From NCBI GenBank assembly GCA_964592645.1, contig CAZQFV010000021.1, forward strand, positions 6,385 through 70,384: 64,000 nt of DNA, given 5' to 3'. A program made the position numbers and the translations under genes. Under the pieces are notes generated by a model. It was not told the origin of the DNA and made no database searches. It saw nothing but the letters and a program-made list of their open reading frames with translations. Source of the stretch: CAZQFV01 sp964592645 (GTDB lineage: Bacteria > Chloroflexota > Chloroflexia > DTKN01). Positions 9,488 to 17,915 of this stretch are shown here, in pieces; position 1 is the first letter of the stretch, and each line of letters begins with the position of its first letter.

Positions 9488-11326
9488 TTATTTTTCCTCC
9501 AACGTCAACACCGCCAGGAAGGCCTGCTGGGGGATCTCGACGTTCCCGACCATGCGCATGCGCTTCTTCCCGGCCTTTTGCTTCTCCAGCAGCTTGCGCT
9601 TGCGGGTGACATCGCCGCCATAGCACTTGGCGAGGACGTCCTTGCGGCGGGCCTTGATCGTCTCCCGGGCGATCACCTGCCCGCCGATGGCGGCCTGCAC
9701 CGGGACATCGAAGAGCTGGCGCGGGATATGGCGGCGCAACTGCTCCACCAGCCGCCGGCCGGCGGCGCGGGCGTTGGCCCGGTTGATGATCACCGCCAGC
9801 GCGTCCACGGGGACGTTGTTCACCAGCACATCCATCTTGACCACGTCGGCCGGCCGATAGCCCGCCAGGACATAGTCCATTGAGGCATAGCCCTGGCTGC
9901 GCGACTTGAGCTGGTCGTAGAAATCAACCAGGATCTCGACCAGCGGCACGCGGTAGAGCAGCAGGACCCGCCGGTCCTCGGTCGGCGCCGCCCCGGGGGC
10001 CACCTGCCCGCCTTCCAGGTACTCCATGCTCTCGTACTCGCCGCGACGCGAGGTGACCAGCTCCATGATCGGGCCGATGTAGCGGCTGGGGGTGAGGATC
10101 TGCAGCCTGACCCAGGGCTCCTCCATGGCCTCGATCAGGGCGGGGTCGGGCATAGCCGCCGGGTTCTCCACGGTGATCACCTCGCCGTCCGTCAACAGCA
10201 CCTGGTACTCGACGCCCGGCGCGGTGAAGAGGATGTCCATGTCGAACTCGCGCTCCAGGCGCTCGCGGACGATCTCCATGTGCAGCAGCCCTAGGAAGCC
10301 GCAGCGGAACCCGGCCCCCAGGGCCTGGGAGGATTCGACCTCGTACTGCAGGGCGGCGTCGTTGAGGTGCAGCTTCTCCAGGGCGTCGCGCAGCAGGCTA
10401 TAGTCGCTGGGGTCCGAGGGGTAGAGGCCGGCAAAGACCATCGGCTTGGCCGGCCGGTAGCCGGGCAGCGGCTCGGCCGCGGGGCGGTCGGCGTGGGTGA
10501 TCGTGTCCCCGACGCGGATATCGCGGATGACCTTGAGGCCGGTAGCCACGTAGCCGACCTCACCGGCGGACAGCTCCGGCCCGGGGACCATGCGCGGGCG
10601 GAAAACGCCCAGCTCCAGCACCTCGGTGGCCTCGCGGCTGGACATCTGCAGGATGCGGTCGCCGCTGCGCAGTATCCCATCGAACACGCGGACGTAGGCC
10701 ACCGCCCCCTTGTAGGAGTCATAGTGGCTGTCAAAGATCAGGGCGCGCAGCGGCTGCGTGGGGTCGCCCCGCGGGGGCGGGATGCGCCGGACCACCGCCT
10801 CCAGCACCTCGTCGATCCCGCGGCCCTCCTTGGCCGAGGTGCGCAGGATCTCTTCCGGCCGCACGCCCAGGACCCGCTGCAGCTCCTCGGCCACCTCCGC
10901 GGTGCGCGCGCTGCTGAGGTCGATCTTGTTGATGATCGGGATGAGGGCCAGGTCGTGCTCCAGGGCCATGTAGGTGTTGGCCAGGGTCTGGGCCTCGATG
11001 CCCTGGCTGGCGTCCACCAGCAGGAGCGCCCCCTCGCAGGCCGCCAGGGCCCGGGAGACCTCGTAGGTAAAGTCCACGTGCCCGGGGGTGTCGATCAGGT
11101 TGAGCTCGTACTCCTGGCCGTCCTGCGCCCGGTAGGCCAGGCGCACCGCCTTGGCCTTGATGGTGATGCCCTTTTCGCGCTCCAGGTCCATGCTATCGAG
11201 CAGTTGCTCGACCACCTGGCGGGAGTGGACCGCGCCGGTGCGCTCCAGCAGACGATCGGTGAGGGTCGTCTTGCCGTGATCGATATGGGCGATGACACAG
11301 AAATTGCGAATGCGCTGTGGTTCCAT
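9488..11326 (-). CDS. lepA: Elongation factor 4 (ribosome back-translocase)
   Basis: A protein of 612 residues, close to the usual 600. It begins MEPQRIRNFCVIAHIDHGK, the conserved LepA start, so the ATG at 11326 is preferred over a GTG nine codons upstream. Visible G motifs are AHIDHGKTT (G1), DTPGHVDF (G3) and NKID (G4), followed by the EF-G-like domains III and V and the LepA-specific C-terminal domain ending in MVGNVEIPQQAFLAVL. It acts on stalled ribosomes. It has its own promoter (11397-11425) with a strong hairpin at the very 5' end of the predicted mRNA, and it leads into the parvulin gene 10 bp downstream. Confidence 0.97.
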   Translation of the reverse strand: MEPQRIRNFCVIAHIDHGKTTLTDRLLERTGAVHSRQVVEQLLDSMDLEREKGITIKAKAVRLAYRAQDGQEYELNLIDTPGHVDFTYEVSRALAACEGALLLVDASQGIEAQTLANTYMALEHDLALIPIINKIDLSSARTAEVAEELQRVLGVRPEEILRTSAKEGRGIDEVLEAVVRRIPPPRGDPTQPLRALIFDSHYDSYKGAVAYVRVFDGILRSGDRILQMSSREATEVLELGVFRPRMVPGPELSAGEVGYVATGLKVIRDIRVGDTITHADRPAAEPLPGYRPAKPMVFAGLYPSDPSDYSLLRDALEKLHLNDAALQYEVESSQALGAGFRCGFLGLLHMEIVRERLEREFDMDILFTAPGVEYQVLLTDGEVITVENPAAMPDPALIEAMEEPWVRLQILTPSRYIGPIMELVTSRRGEYESMEYLEGGQVAPGAAPTEDRRVLLLYRVPLVEILVDFYDQLKSRSQGYASMDYVLAGYRPADVVKMDVLVNNVPVDALAVIINRANARAAGRRLVEQLRRHIPRQLFDVPVQAAIGGQVIARETIKARRKDVLAKCYGGDVTRKRKLLEKQKAGKKRMRMVGNVEIPQQAFLAVLTLEEK

Positions 11327-11360
11327 GCCTCTCCGAGGGCGTTCGGCCCGCACGCTGATT

Positions 11361-11390
11361 GGTCAGGAGAAGGGACATTCTCTCCTGACC
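11361..11390 (-). promoter_or_regulatory. 10-bp perfect inverted repeat in lepA leader
   Basis: GGTCAGGAGA and TCTCCTGACC flank a 10-base loop. The predicted start of transcription (about 7 bp after the -10 box) falls at the first base of the stem, so the lepA mRNA would begin with this stem-loop. The 5' arm holds an AGGAGA sequence that resembles a ribosome-binding site. Confidence 0.6.
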
Positions 11391-11396
11391 ACAGCT

Positions 11397-11425
11397 ATTG
11401 TACTACATGGCAGCTAGGCATGCAA
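11397..11425 (-). promoter_or_regulatory. lepA promoter
   Basis: Minus-strand TTGCAT (11420-11425), 17 bp spacer, TACAAT (11397-11402). Confidence 0.65.
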
Positions 11426-11478
11426 ACTGAACCTATGGAGCATTCCAGGTAGCGGGAAAAAGCCGGGGCGAGCTCGGC

Positions 11479-13305
11479 CTACCCGCCCAGCGGCCAGAAC
11501 ACGGGGAGCAGCAGCAGGATCAGGGCCAGCAGCAGGGCGGTCAGCGGCAGGCCGACGCGGAGATAGTCGCGGAAGCGGTAGCCGCCTGGGGCCATCACCA
11601 GCACGTTGACGGGGTGGCCCAGGGGGGTGAGAAAGGCCAGCGAGGTGGCTAGGGCCACGCCCATGGCCAGCGCCCGGGGGTCCGCGCCGACCTGGCGGGC
11701 GGCCACGATAGACATAGGGGCCAGCACCGTAGCCACGGCCGCTCCGTTCATCCCCTGGGTGAGCAGGGCGGCCAAGAGGACCAGGCCGGCCAACACGGCC
11801 AGCGGGCCGGCCGGCCCCAGCAGCCCAACCAGCCCCCGCACCAGCATCTCCGCCGCCCCCGTCTTGGTCATCGCCACCCCCAGGGGCAGCATCCCGGCGA
11901 CCAAGAAGACGCTCTTCCACTCGATGGCCTGGTAGGCCTCGTCCAGCGTCAGGACGCGGGCCACGACCATGGCCAGGGCCCCGGCCAACATGATCTCGCC
12001 GACCAGCGCCGCGCTGCAGGCCGCCCCGACCAGGGTGGCTCCCAGGATGGCCAGGGCCAGCCAGCGCTTCGGGTAGAGCGGGCGGGCCGCGCCCCGGCCG
12101 ACATCCAAAAGGAGCAGGTCGGGCTCGCTGCCCAGCAGCGGCAACTGGCGGCGCGGCCCCTGGAGGAGCAGGGCGTCGCCGAACTGCAGCGGCTGGTCGC
12201 CCAGCGCCGTGCGGATCGGCCGGCCGGCCCGCCAGATGGCCAGCACCGCCATCCCGTACTTTTCCCGGAAGCGCGCCGCACGCAGCGTCCTCCCCAGGAG
12301 GGCAGAGCGCGGCGCCAGCACCGCCTCCACCACAACCACCGCCGCCGACTCCAGGTCCTGGCGGCACCAGCCGCGGGGCGGCAGGATCTCTAGGTAGGGC
12401 TCGACATCCTGGCGCAGGAACTCGTCCAGCTTCCCGGCAAAGAGCAAGATATCGCCGGCACGCAGGACGGTGTCCGGGGAGGGCGAGAGCAGCGCCTGGC
12501 CCCGGCGCTCGACGGCCACGACGTTCAGGTTGTAGACTTCCCGCAGGCCGCTCTGGGACAGCGGCCGGCCGTCCAACGCCGAGCCGGGGGGGACGCGCGC
12601 CCGGAAGAGGCGCTCGTCCAGGCGATAGACCTCCACCAGGTCGCACTCCTCCAGGGCCACCTGCGGCCAGCGGTCCGGCAGATGCGCGGGCAGCAGGCGC
12701 CGGCCCCACAGGGCCATATAGAGGACGCCCACGGCGACGATCGGCAGCCCCAGCGGGAGAAAGTCGAGCAGCCCGTAGCCGGCCAGCCCCTCGTCGCGCA
12801 GCAGGCTGCTGACGACAATGTTGGTGGTCGTCAGGAGGGTGGCCATGCCGCCCAGGAGCGTGGCAAAGGCCAGGGGCATGTAGAGGCGCGTCGGGCTGAC
12901 GCCGGACTTGCGCGCCGCGTTGGAGACTGCCGGCAGGAGGACGGCCGCCGCGGCGATGTTGTTCATGAACAGGGAGAGGACGGCCCCGGCCAGCATCACG
13001 ACCAGGACAAGACGGGGCTCGCTCTTTCCGGCCACGCGCAGCAGGAAATCGCCGGCCTGTTCGATCAGGCCGGTGCGCTCCAGCCCCTCGGCAAGGATAA
13101 AGATGGCCATGATCGTGATCACGGCCCCCCGGCTGAGGCCGGAAAAGGCCTCGCGCGGGGTGAGGACGCCGCTTACCCCCAGGGCCACAACCACCAGGAG
13201 CGCCACCAGGTCGGGCCGCACCCGGTCGCTGACCAGCAGGGCCAGGGCGGCGAGGGCGATAGCCAGGGTCAGGTAGAGCGGGAGGTTGGCGACGGTCTGG
13301 CCCAT
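11479..13305 (-). CDS. SLC13/DASS-family permease with two TrkA-C (RCK_C) domains
   Basis: A membrane protein of 608 residues. The N-terminal half has about five to six helices including LFMNNIAAAAVLLPA, a motif of the DASS/ArsB-like ion transporter fold; two cytoplasmic TrkA-C domains follow (about residues 215-300 and 305-390, the second with LRAARFREKYGMAVLAI), then a second helical bundle ending LTPLGHPVNVLVMAPG. This is the architecture of SLC13-family putative sodium-coupled sulfate or dicarboxylate carriers. The TrkA-C domains probably bind a regulatory ligand. Substrate is not readable. It lies 24 bp downstream of rtcA on the same strand. Confidence 0.9.
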   Translation of the reverse strand: MGQTVANLPLYLTLAIALAALALLVSDRVRPDLVALLVVVALGVSGVLTPREAFSGLSRGAVITIMAIFILAEGLERTGLIEQAGDFLLRVAGKSEPRLVLVVMLAGAVLSLFMNNIAAAAVLLPAVSNAARKSGVSPTRLYMPLAFATLLGGMATLLTTTNIVVSSLLRDEGLAGYGLLDFLPLGLPIVAVGVLYMALWGRRLLPAHLPDRWPQVALEECDLVEVYRLDERLFRARVPPGSALDGRPLSQSGLREVYNLNVVAVERRGQALLSPSPDTVLRAGDILLFAGKLDEFLRQDVEPYLEILPPRGWCRQDLESAAVVVVEAVLAPRSALLGRTLRAARFREKYGMAVLAIWRAGRPIRTALGDQPLQFGDALLLQGPRRQLPLLGSEPDLLLLDVGRGAARPLYPKRWLALAILGATLVGAACSAALVGEIMLAGALAMVVARVLTLDEAYQAIEWKSVFLVAGMLPLGVAMTKTGAAEMLVRGLVGLLGPAGPLAVLAGLVLLAALLTQGMNGAAVATVLAPMSIVAARQVGADPRALAMGVALATSLAFLTPLGHPVNVLVMAPGGYRFRDYLRVGLPLTALLLALILLLLPVFWPLGG

Positions 13306-13328
13306 ATCGATCTATCCCCCAGACGAAG

Positions 13329-14384
13329 CTACGCCGGGCACACGTCCACCCGGCCGGGCCGGCCTTCCTGGCCGTGCACCTCGACCCGTACCGGCAGCAA
13401 CTGCTGCACCACCCAGGCGTTGGTCAGCAGGTGCCGGGTGATACGGCAGGTGGCCAGGGACGAGGGGCCGCCGGCCAGCGCCAGCGGCACGATCAACTGG
13501 TCGGCCAGGTGCATCTCTACCGGCGCGGCGCCGCGCCACCAGCGCAGCAGGTCGGCGCCGGCCTCCTCGGCCACGCGCTCGGCCGGCTTGCCGCGCTCGC
13601 CCAGGGCGCTGAAGCCGGCGGTCCAGCCGGCCCCCTCGGCCACCAGGATCAGCGCGCTGCCCGGGCCCGGCGCGGGGGCCTGGAGCACCTCCCACTCTGC
13701 CGCCAGGCCGGCCGCGCGCAGCAGCTCCTCGGCCCGGCGGCGCTGGCGTTCGCCCACATGGGCCGGCAGGTTGGCATAGGCCGAGAGGCCGAACAGCCGG
13801 CGCAGCTCGCCGCGCTCGAGGAGCCGGAGGGGATGGAGCCGGCGGCCGGGCCGGCCTTCCACCTCCACCGTCACCTCGCCCCCGCCCCGCGGATACCAGC
13901 CCCAGCGCCGGATGCGCCCCTGGACGGGCACGCCCATCTCCCCCAGCATGGGCAGGTAGACCCGCTCCAGGTAGTGCCACGGGGGGCTCCAGGCGACGTG
14001 CGTGCCGCCGCGCAGTGTGACCCGCGAGGGGCCATCGGCCCATGCCAAGGGGAGAAGGAGCGTCTGCAGCACCAGGGTCACCGCCCCGGCGCTGCCGCCC
14101 TGGCGCTGCTCGGCCACGTCGAAGCGGTACTCGCCGGGCTGCGGCGGCCGGCGCGGGGCAAAAGAAAGCTCCTGGGAGCCCAGACGCGCCCCCTCCACCT
14201 CGGCGGCGCAGAGGCGCGCCGCGGCCAGGACACACGTCAGGTGTTGGGCCTGGAGGCCGGGGACCTGGCGGCCGGCGCGGATCCGTTCGAGGCGCACCTC
14301 CTTCCCGGTGAGCACGGCCAGGGCCAGCGCCGTGCGCAGCACCTGGCCGCCCCCTTCGCCGTGCGAACCGTCGATCGCGATCAT
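13329..14384 (-). CDS. rtcA: RNA 3'-terminal phosphate cyclase
   Basis: A protein of 351 residues, typical for RtcA (about 340). The signature IDGSHGEGGGQVLRT is at the N-terminus, and HLADQLIVPLAL near residue 295 carries the His that is adenylated in the family. The enzyme converts RNA 3'-phosphate ends to 2',3'-cyclic phosphate using ATP. No RtcB ligase or RtcR regulator is nearby. It lies 15 bp downstream of the YchF-like gene, so the two are probably co-transcribed. Confidence 0.95.
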   Translation of the reverse strand: MIAIDGSHGEGGGQVLRTALALAVLTGKEVRLERIRAGRQVPGLQAQHLTCVLAAARLCAAEVEGARLGSQELSFAPRRPPQPGEYRFDVAEQRQGGSAGAVTLVLQTLLLPLAWADGPSRVTLRGGTHVAWSPPWHYLERVYLPMLGEMGVPVQGRIRRWGWYPRGGGEVTVEVEGRPGRRLHPLRLLERGELRRLFGLSAYANLPAHVGERQRRRAEELLRAAGLAAEWEVLQAPAPGPGSALILVAEGAGWTAGFSALGERGKPAERVAEEAGADLLRWWRGAAPVEMHLADQLIVPLALAGGPSSLATCRITRHLLTNAWVVQQLLPVRVEVHGQEGRPGRVDVCPA

Positions 14385-14399
14385 GGCCGGCTCCTGCCG

Positions 14400-15488
14400 C
14401 TAGGCGGAGAAACGAATGTGCACGATATCCCCGTCTTGGACGACGTACTCCTTGCCCTCCAGGCGCAGCTTGCCCAGCCGGCGCGCCTCGGCCAGGCTGC
14501 CGGCCGCCAGCAGGTCGGCATAGGCAACGACCTCGGCGCGGATAAAGCCGCGCGCTAGGTCCGAGTGAATGGCCGCGGCCGCCTCCACGGCCGTGGCCCC
14601 CCGGCGCACCGTCCAGGCGCGCACCTCGTCCTCGCCTACGGTAAAGAACGACTGCACTCCGACCAGCCCATAGGAGGCCTGGATGATGCGCTTGAGGGCC
14701 AACTCCTCCAGGCCGAACTCCTGCATGAAGAGCGAGACTTCCTCCGGCGACAGTTGGGCCAGCTCCATCTCCAGCCGCCCCCGCACCGCCAGCAGCCGGG
14801 TGCGCCGGTGCTCGTAGCGCAGGACCTCCCGCGGGTCCACCTGCTCGTCCCCGGTATTGACCACCACCAGGACCGGCTTGAGGGTCAGGAAGCCAAAGCC
14901 GCGCAGGGCCGCCGCCTGCTCCGGCGACAGGTCCAGGTCGCGCAGGAGCGTCTCCGCCTCCAGCGAGGCGCGCAGCCATTCGAAGAGGGCCTGCTCCTTG
15001 AGTAGGGCCGGCCGCTCCTCGGGCCGTGTGCTCCGGCGCAGCCCCTCTTCCAGGCGCTCCAGGCGGTTCTCGACCACGGAAAGGTCGGCCAGGATCATCT
15101 CCTGGTCCAGCACCTCCACGTCGCGCTGCGGATCGACGCTGCCCAGGGGATGCGGCACCGTCTCATCGCGAAAGGCGCGCACGACATGGAGAAAGGCATC
15201 CATCGGCATGATCTGGTTGCGCAGCAGGCCGCTGAGCCCCGTCTTGACCCCACCCTGGTCCAGGCCGGCGATGTCGGTGTAGGTCACCTTGGCGTAGGTG
15301 GTCTTGCGCGGGTTGTAGAGCGCGCTCAGGGCCTCGACCCGCGGGTCGGGGACATCCACGACCACGCTCAGAAGCTGCATCTTGCCGGCTGCCGAGGCCG
15401 CCGTGGGCCGCGCGCCGCCGGTCAGGGCGTTGAAGATGGTCGTCTTGCTGGCCGTCGGTAGGCCGATGATGCCGAGTTCCAAGGTCAT
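14400..15488 (-). CDS. ychF: YchF/Obg-family P-loop NTPase with atypical Walker A
   Basis: A protein of 362 residues, the expected YchF length. It starts MTLELGIIGLPTASKTT; the longer upstream frame is not conserved-looking. The G3-like region DIAGL, the long coiled-coil insert (LVVENRLERLEEG-like) and the C-terminal TGS/DUF933 end (AWTVRRGATAVEAA, EGKEYVVQDGDIVHI) identify the family, a ribosome-linked ATPase. The Walker A reads GLPTASKT, with Ala-Ser where the family has Val-Gly, so the invariant Gly before Lys is replaced. Nucleotide binding may be altered. It is followed 15 bp later by rtcA. Confidence 0.88.
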   Translation of the reverse strand: MTLELGIIGLPTASKTTIFNALTGGARPTAASAAGKMQLLSVVVDVPDPRVEALSALYNPRKTTYAKVTYTDIAGLDQGGVKTGLSGLLRNQIMPMDAFLHVVRAFRDETVPHPLGSVDPQRDVEVLDQEMILADLSVVENRLERLEEGLRRSTRPEERPALLKEQALFEWLRASLEAETLLRDLDLSPEQAAALRGFGFLTLKPVLVVVNTGDEQVDPREVLRYEHRRTRLLAVRGRLEMELAQLSPEEVSLFMQEFGLEELALKRIIQASYGLVGVQSFFTVGEDEVRAWTVRRGATAVEAAAAIHSDLARGFIRAEVVAYADLLAAGSLAEARRLGKLRLEGKEYVVQDGDIVHIRFSA

Positions 15489-15540
15489 GCTCCATCTGTC
15501 AGCTATCAGTTTGCCGCGGGCGGTGCATGGCGCCGGTCCC

Positions 15541-16338
15541 TCATTCCCAGACCACGTCCTCCAGGTTAAAGACCGGCCCCTCCTGGCAAACCCGCTGGAG
15601 CCCGCGGCGGGTCCGTACCACGCAGCCCAGGCAGGCCCCCATGCCGCAGGCCATGGACTCTTCCAGGGAGACCTGGGCAAAGCCGGGGCGGGGGCGCAGC
15701 CGGCCGGCGCGCACGGCCCGGCCCAACGCCTGCAGCATGGGCCGCGGCCCGCAGGCCAGCAGTTGATCGGCCCAGGAGAGCAACCCCAGCGTGGGGTCGT
15801 CCAGCAGGTCGGTGACCAGGCAGGACCGGCCGCAGGAGCCGTCGTCGGTGGCGATGTGCACCTCCACCTGGGGCGGGAGGCGCTCCACCGGGTAGAGATT
15901 CCCCAACGTGCGCGCCCCCAGCACCAGGGTCACCGCCCAGCCGCGGGCCACCCCCTCCTCGGCCGCGGCAAACAGCGGGGCGATGCCCATGCCCCCGGCG
16001 ACGAGCAGCAGGTGGCGCGTGCGGCGGTCGAGGCGAAAGCCCTGGCCCAGCGGCCCCAGGATGTCCAGGACATCGCCCGGGGAGCGCACGGCCAGCCAGC
16101 CGGTCCCGCGCCCGACGACACGCACCAGCAGCTCGATCTCGCCGCGGCTGCGGTCCAGGCGGTGCAGCGCCAACGGCCGGCGCAGCAGGGGATCGTAGGA
16201 GCCCTCCTCGGCGCAGCGCACCATGAGGAACTGCCCCGGCCGGCCGTCGCGGGCCAGGGTCGGCGCCTGGAGGCGCAGCAGAAAGGTCCCCGACAGCAGT
16301 TCGCGATTCTCCAGGAGAGGCGCCATCACCAGAGCCAT
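15541..16338 (-). CDS. pyrK: Dihydroorotate dehydrogenase electron-transfer subunit-like flavoprotein
   Basis: A protein of 265 residues with the ferredoxin-reductase fold: FAD-contact region RRPLALHRLD, NAD-binding LLVAGGMGIAPL, and a C-terminal [2Fe-2S] motif CGMGACLGC with a fourth Cys in RVCQEGP. This is the PyrK arrangement; PyrK moves electrons from the PyrD flavin to NAD. No pyrD lies next to it here, so a different partner (for example a sulfur or hydrogenase-type oxidoreductase) cannot be excluded. The ATG at 16338 is chosen over longer frames because a minus-strand promoter (16369-16397) lies just upstream of it. Confidence 0.85.
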   Translation of the reverse strand: MALVMAPLLENRELLSGTFLLRLQAPTLARDGRPGQFLMVRCAEEGSYDPLLRRPLALHRLDRSRGEIELLVRVVGRGTGWLAVRSPGDVLDILGPLGQGFRLDRRTRHLLLVAGGMGIAPLFAAAEEGVARGWAVTLVLGARTLGNLYPVERLPPQVEVHIATDDGSCGRSCLVTDLLDDPTLGLLSWADQLLACGPRPMLQALGRAVRAGRLRPRPGFAQVSLEESMACGMGACLGCVVRTRRGLQRVCQEGPVFNLEDVVWE

Positions 16339-16368
16339 CCGTACACCCCCGGAAAGGTTTACGCCGGC

Positions 16369-16397
16369 AGGATACCACGAATGGGCCGGGTATGCAA
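16369..16397 (-). promoter_or_regulatory. pyrK promoter
   Basis: Minus-strand TTGCAT (16392-16397), 17 bp spacer, TATCCT (16369-16374). Confidence 0.5.
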
Positions 16398-16404
16398 GTT
16401 TTGT

Positions 16405-16433
16405 TTGACTTGCTCCCAGACAACCTGTATAAT
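16405..16433 (+). promoter_or_regulatory. Strong promoter of the 16.4-17.9 kb plus-strand operon
   Basis: TTGACT (16405-16410), 17 bp spacer, perfect TATAAT (16428-16433), about 30 bp before the ATG at 16465. It is back-to-back with the pyrK promoter. Confidence 0.8.
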
Positions 16434-16464
16434 GGCAGCGGCGTGCTGTCGAGGAGGTGCCCCT

Positions 16465-16980
16465 ATGACAGAAGAAGAGATCCCGGCCCTGGAACCAACG
16501 GCGGCGGCCGAAGAGTCCGGCCCCACCGAGATCAGCGGGGAGGTCGTCAGGGTGCAGCAGGCCCAGGTGGGCACGGTGCGTGGCGAAAAGGTCCACCTGG
16601 CCCAGTCGGTCGCGCGGACGATCCGCGCCGCCGAGGTGGAGATGAAGGATTCGGCGGCGCTACAGATCGACGCCGACGAGGTGGAGGTGGAAGAAGGCGC
16701 CGTGGCCCTGCTGCGGGCGGCGACGGTCGAGCTGGAAGAGTGCACGGTTGGGCTGGTCGGCAGCGAGGAAGTGACCCTCTCAGAGAGCACGGCCTATGCC
16801 GTGGTCGGCAGGTCCGTGCGCGTGGAGAGCGGCCGGCCGCTGGTCGTCATCGGCCAACACCTGGACGGCGCGGTGCGGCCCCTGCTGGACCTGACCGGTG
16901 CCGCCGCCTTCGGCCTATTGGCCGGGGTGGGGGTAGCGTTGGTCCTCATCCTGCGCGGGCTGTTCCGCCGGAGGAGATAA
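16465..16980 (+). CDS. Membrane-anchored repetitive protein of unknown function
   Basis: A protein of 171 residues starting MTEEEIPALEP, with GAGGAGG nine bases upstream. Residues 25-125 are a run of short alternating hydrophobic and charged strands repeating roughly every 18-20 residues, ending in acidic or Gly turns; this looks like a small beta-helix, similar in feel to bactofilins, but I do not recognise the family. One transmembrane helix follows (AAAFGLLAGVGVALVLIL) and a basic tail RGLFRRRR, giving a C-terminal membrane anchor. It is first in an operon with a YtxH-like protein and a ResA-like thioredoxin and has the best promoter in this part of the window. Confidence 0.75.
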   Translation: MTEEEIPALEPTAAAEESGPTEISGEVVRVQQAQVGTVRGEKVHLAQSVARTIRAAEVEMKDSAALQIDADEVEVEEGAVALLRAATVELEECTVGLVGSEEVTLSESTAYAVVGRSVRVESGRPLVVIGQHLDGAVRPLLDLTGAAAFGLLAGVGVALVLILRGLFRRRR

Positions 16981-16984
16981 GCCG

Positions 16985-17209
16985 ATGCATCCGTTCTGGA
17001 AAGGGTTCCTGCCGGGACTGCTGGCCGGGGCGGCCGTTGGGCTGCTGCTGGCGCCGCGCCGGGGGCAGGAGACGCGGGCCCTGGTGCGGCTGCGCTTCCA
17101 GGAAGCCGTGACGGCCGGCCGCGAGGCCGCCCAGGAACAGGAAAACCTCCTGCGGGCGCGCTTCCGTCGGCGCATCGCCGCCCAACCCGAGGAGCCGCCC
17201 GCGCCGTGA
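16985..17209 (+). CDS. YtxH-like small membrane protein
   Basis: A protein of 74 residues. The N-terminal helix FLPGLLAGAAVGLLLAPRRG is the hallmark of the YtxH family (glycine-rich helix followed by AP and basic residues), and the rest is a charged amphipathic helix. Function of the family is unknown. It starts 4 bp after the previous stop and its TGA overlaps the GTG of the thioredoxin gene, so the three genes are translated as a unit. Confidence 0.75.
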   Translation: MHPFWKGFLPGLLAGAAVGLLLAPRRGQETRALVRLRFQEAVTAGREAAQEQENLLRARFRRRIAAQPEEPPAP

Positions 17210-17889
17210 GCGCCGCGCCCTCGGAGTCGCCACCCGGCGAGGTCTCTCCCCCGCGCCTCCTGCCACACTGGCTGTGGGGGCTCTCCGGTCTTGGCCTCTT
17301 CCTGGCCGGGGCCATCGTCGGCGCCGTGCTGATGGTCTCGCTCACCCTGTACCGCCAGCCCCCCGCCACCGTGCCGGCGCCTGTCGCCAGCGCCGTCTCG
17401 CCCACGGCGACGCTCCCCATCGTGCGCACCCCCGTCCCGCCGACCCCGCCCCCAACCACGCGGCCGCAGGAAGGACCGGGGATCGGGCAGCGGGCGCCAG
17501 ACCTGGAGCTGCCGGGGCTCGACGGCATCACCTATACCCTCGGCGCCTACCGCGGCCAGACCGTCATCCTCAACTTCTGGGCCTCCTGGTGCCCGCCCTG
17601 CCGCCAGGAGTGGCCCGGGCTTCTGGCCTTTGCCCGGGAGATCTCCGGCAGCGGCGTGACGATCCTGGCGGTCAATGTCGAGGAGCCCGTCGAGATCGTG
17701 CGGCGCTTCGTCGCCACGGACACCTTGCCCTTCCCGGTGCTCCTGGATACGAGCGGGGAGGCCAGCGAGCGCTACAGGGTCCTCTTCCTGCCCACCACCT
17801 TCCTCATCGCCCCCGACGGCCTCGTGCGGCAGGTCGTCCCCGGCAACATGGACCGGGCGGCCCTGGGGCGGCTCGTAGGGCATCCATGA
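17206..17889 (+). CDS. Membrane-anchored TlpA/ResA-like thioredoxin
   Basis: A protein of 227 residues starting at GTG (GTGA overlap with the previous gene). One transmembrane helix (GLFLAGAIVGAVLMVSLTL, about 28-46) is followed by a Pro/Thr-rich linker and an AhpC/TSA-thioredoxin domain with LNFWASWCPPCRQEW (active CPPC at about 129-132) and the cis-Pro region FLPTTFLIAPDG. It should reduce thiols outside the membrane, for example in cytochrome c maturation as ResA does. No cytochrome genes are next to it, so the substrate is open. Confidence 0.92.
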   Translation: MSAAPSESPPGEVSPPRLLPHWLWGLSGLGLFLAGAIVGAVLMVSLTLYRQPPATVPAPVASAVSPTATLPIVRTPVPPTPPPTTRPQEGPGIGQRAPDLELPGLDGITYTLGAYRGQTVILNFWASWCPPCRQEWPGLLAFAREISGSGVTILAVNVEEPVEIVRRFVATDTLPFPVLLDTSGEASERYRVLFLPTTFLIAPDGLVRQVVPGNMDRAALGRLVGHP

Positions 17890-17915
17890 GATAACGAGAG
17901 GGGGGAGGGGGCTGC

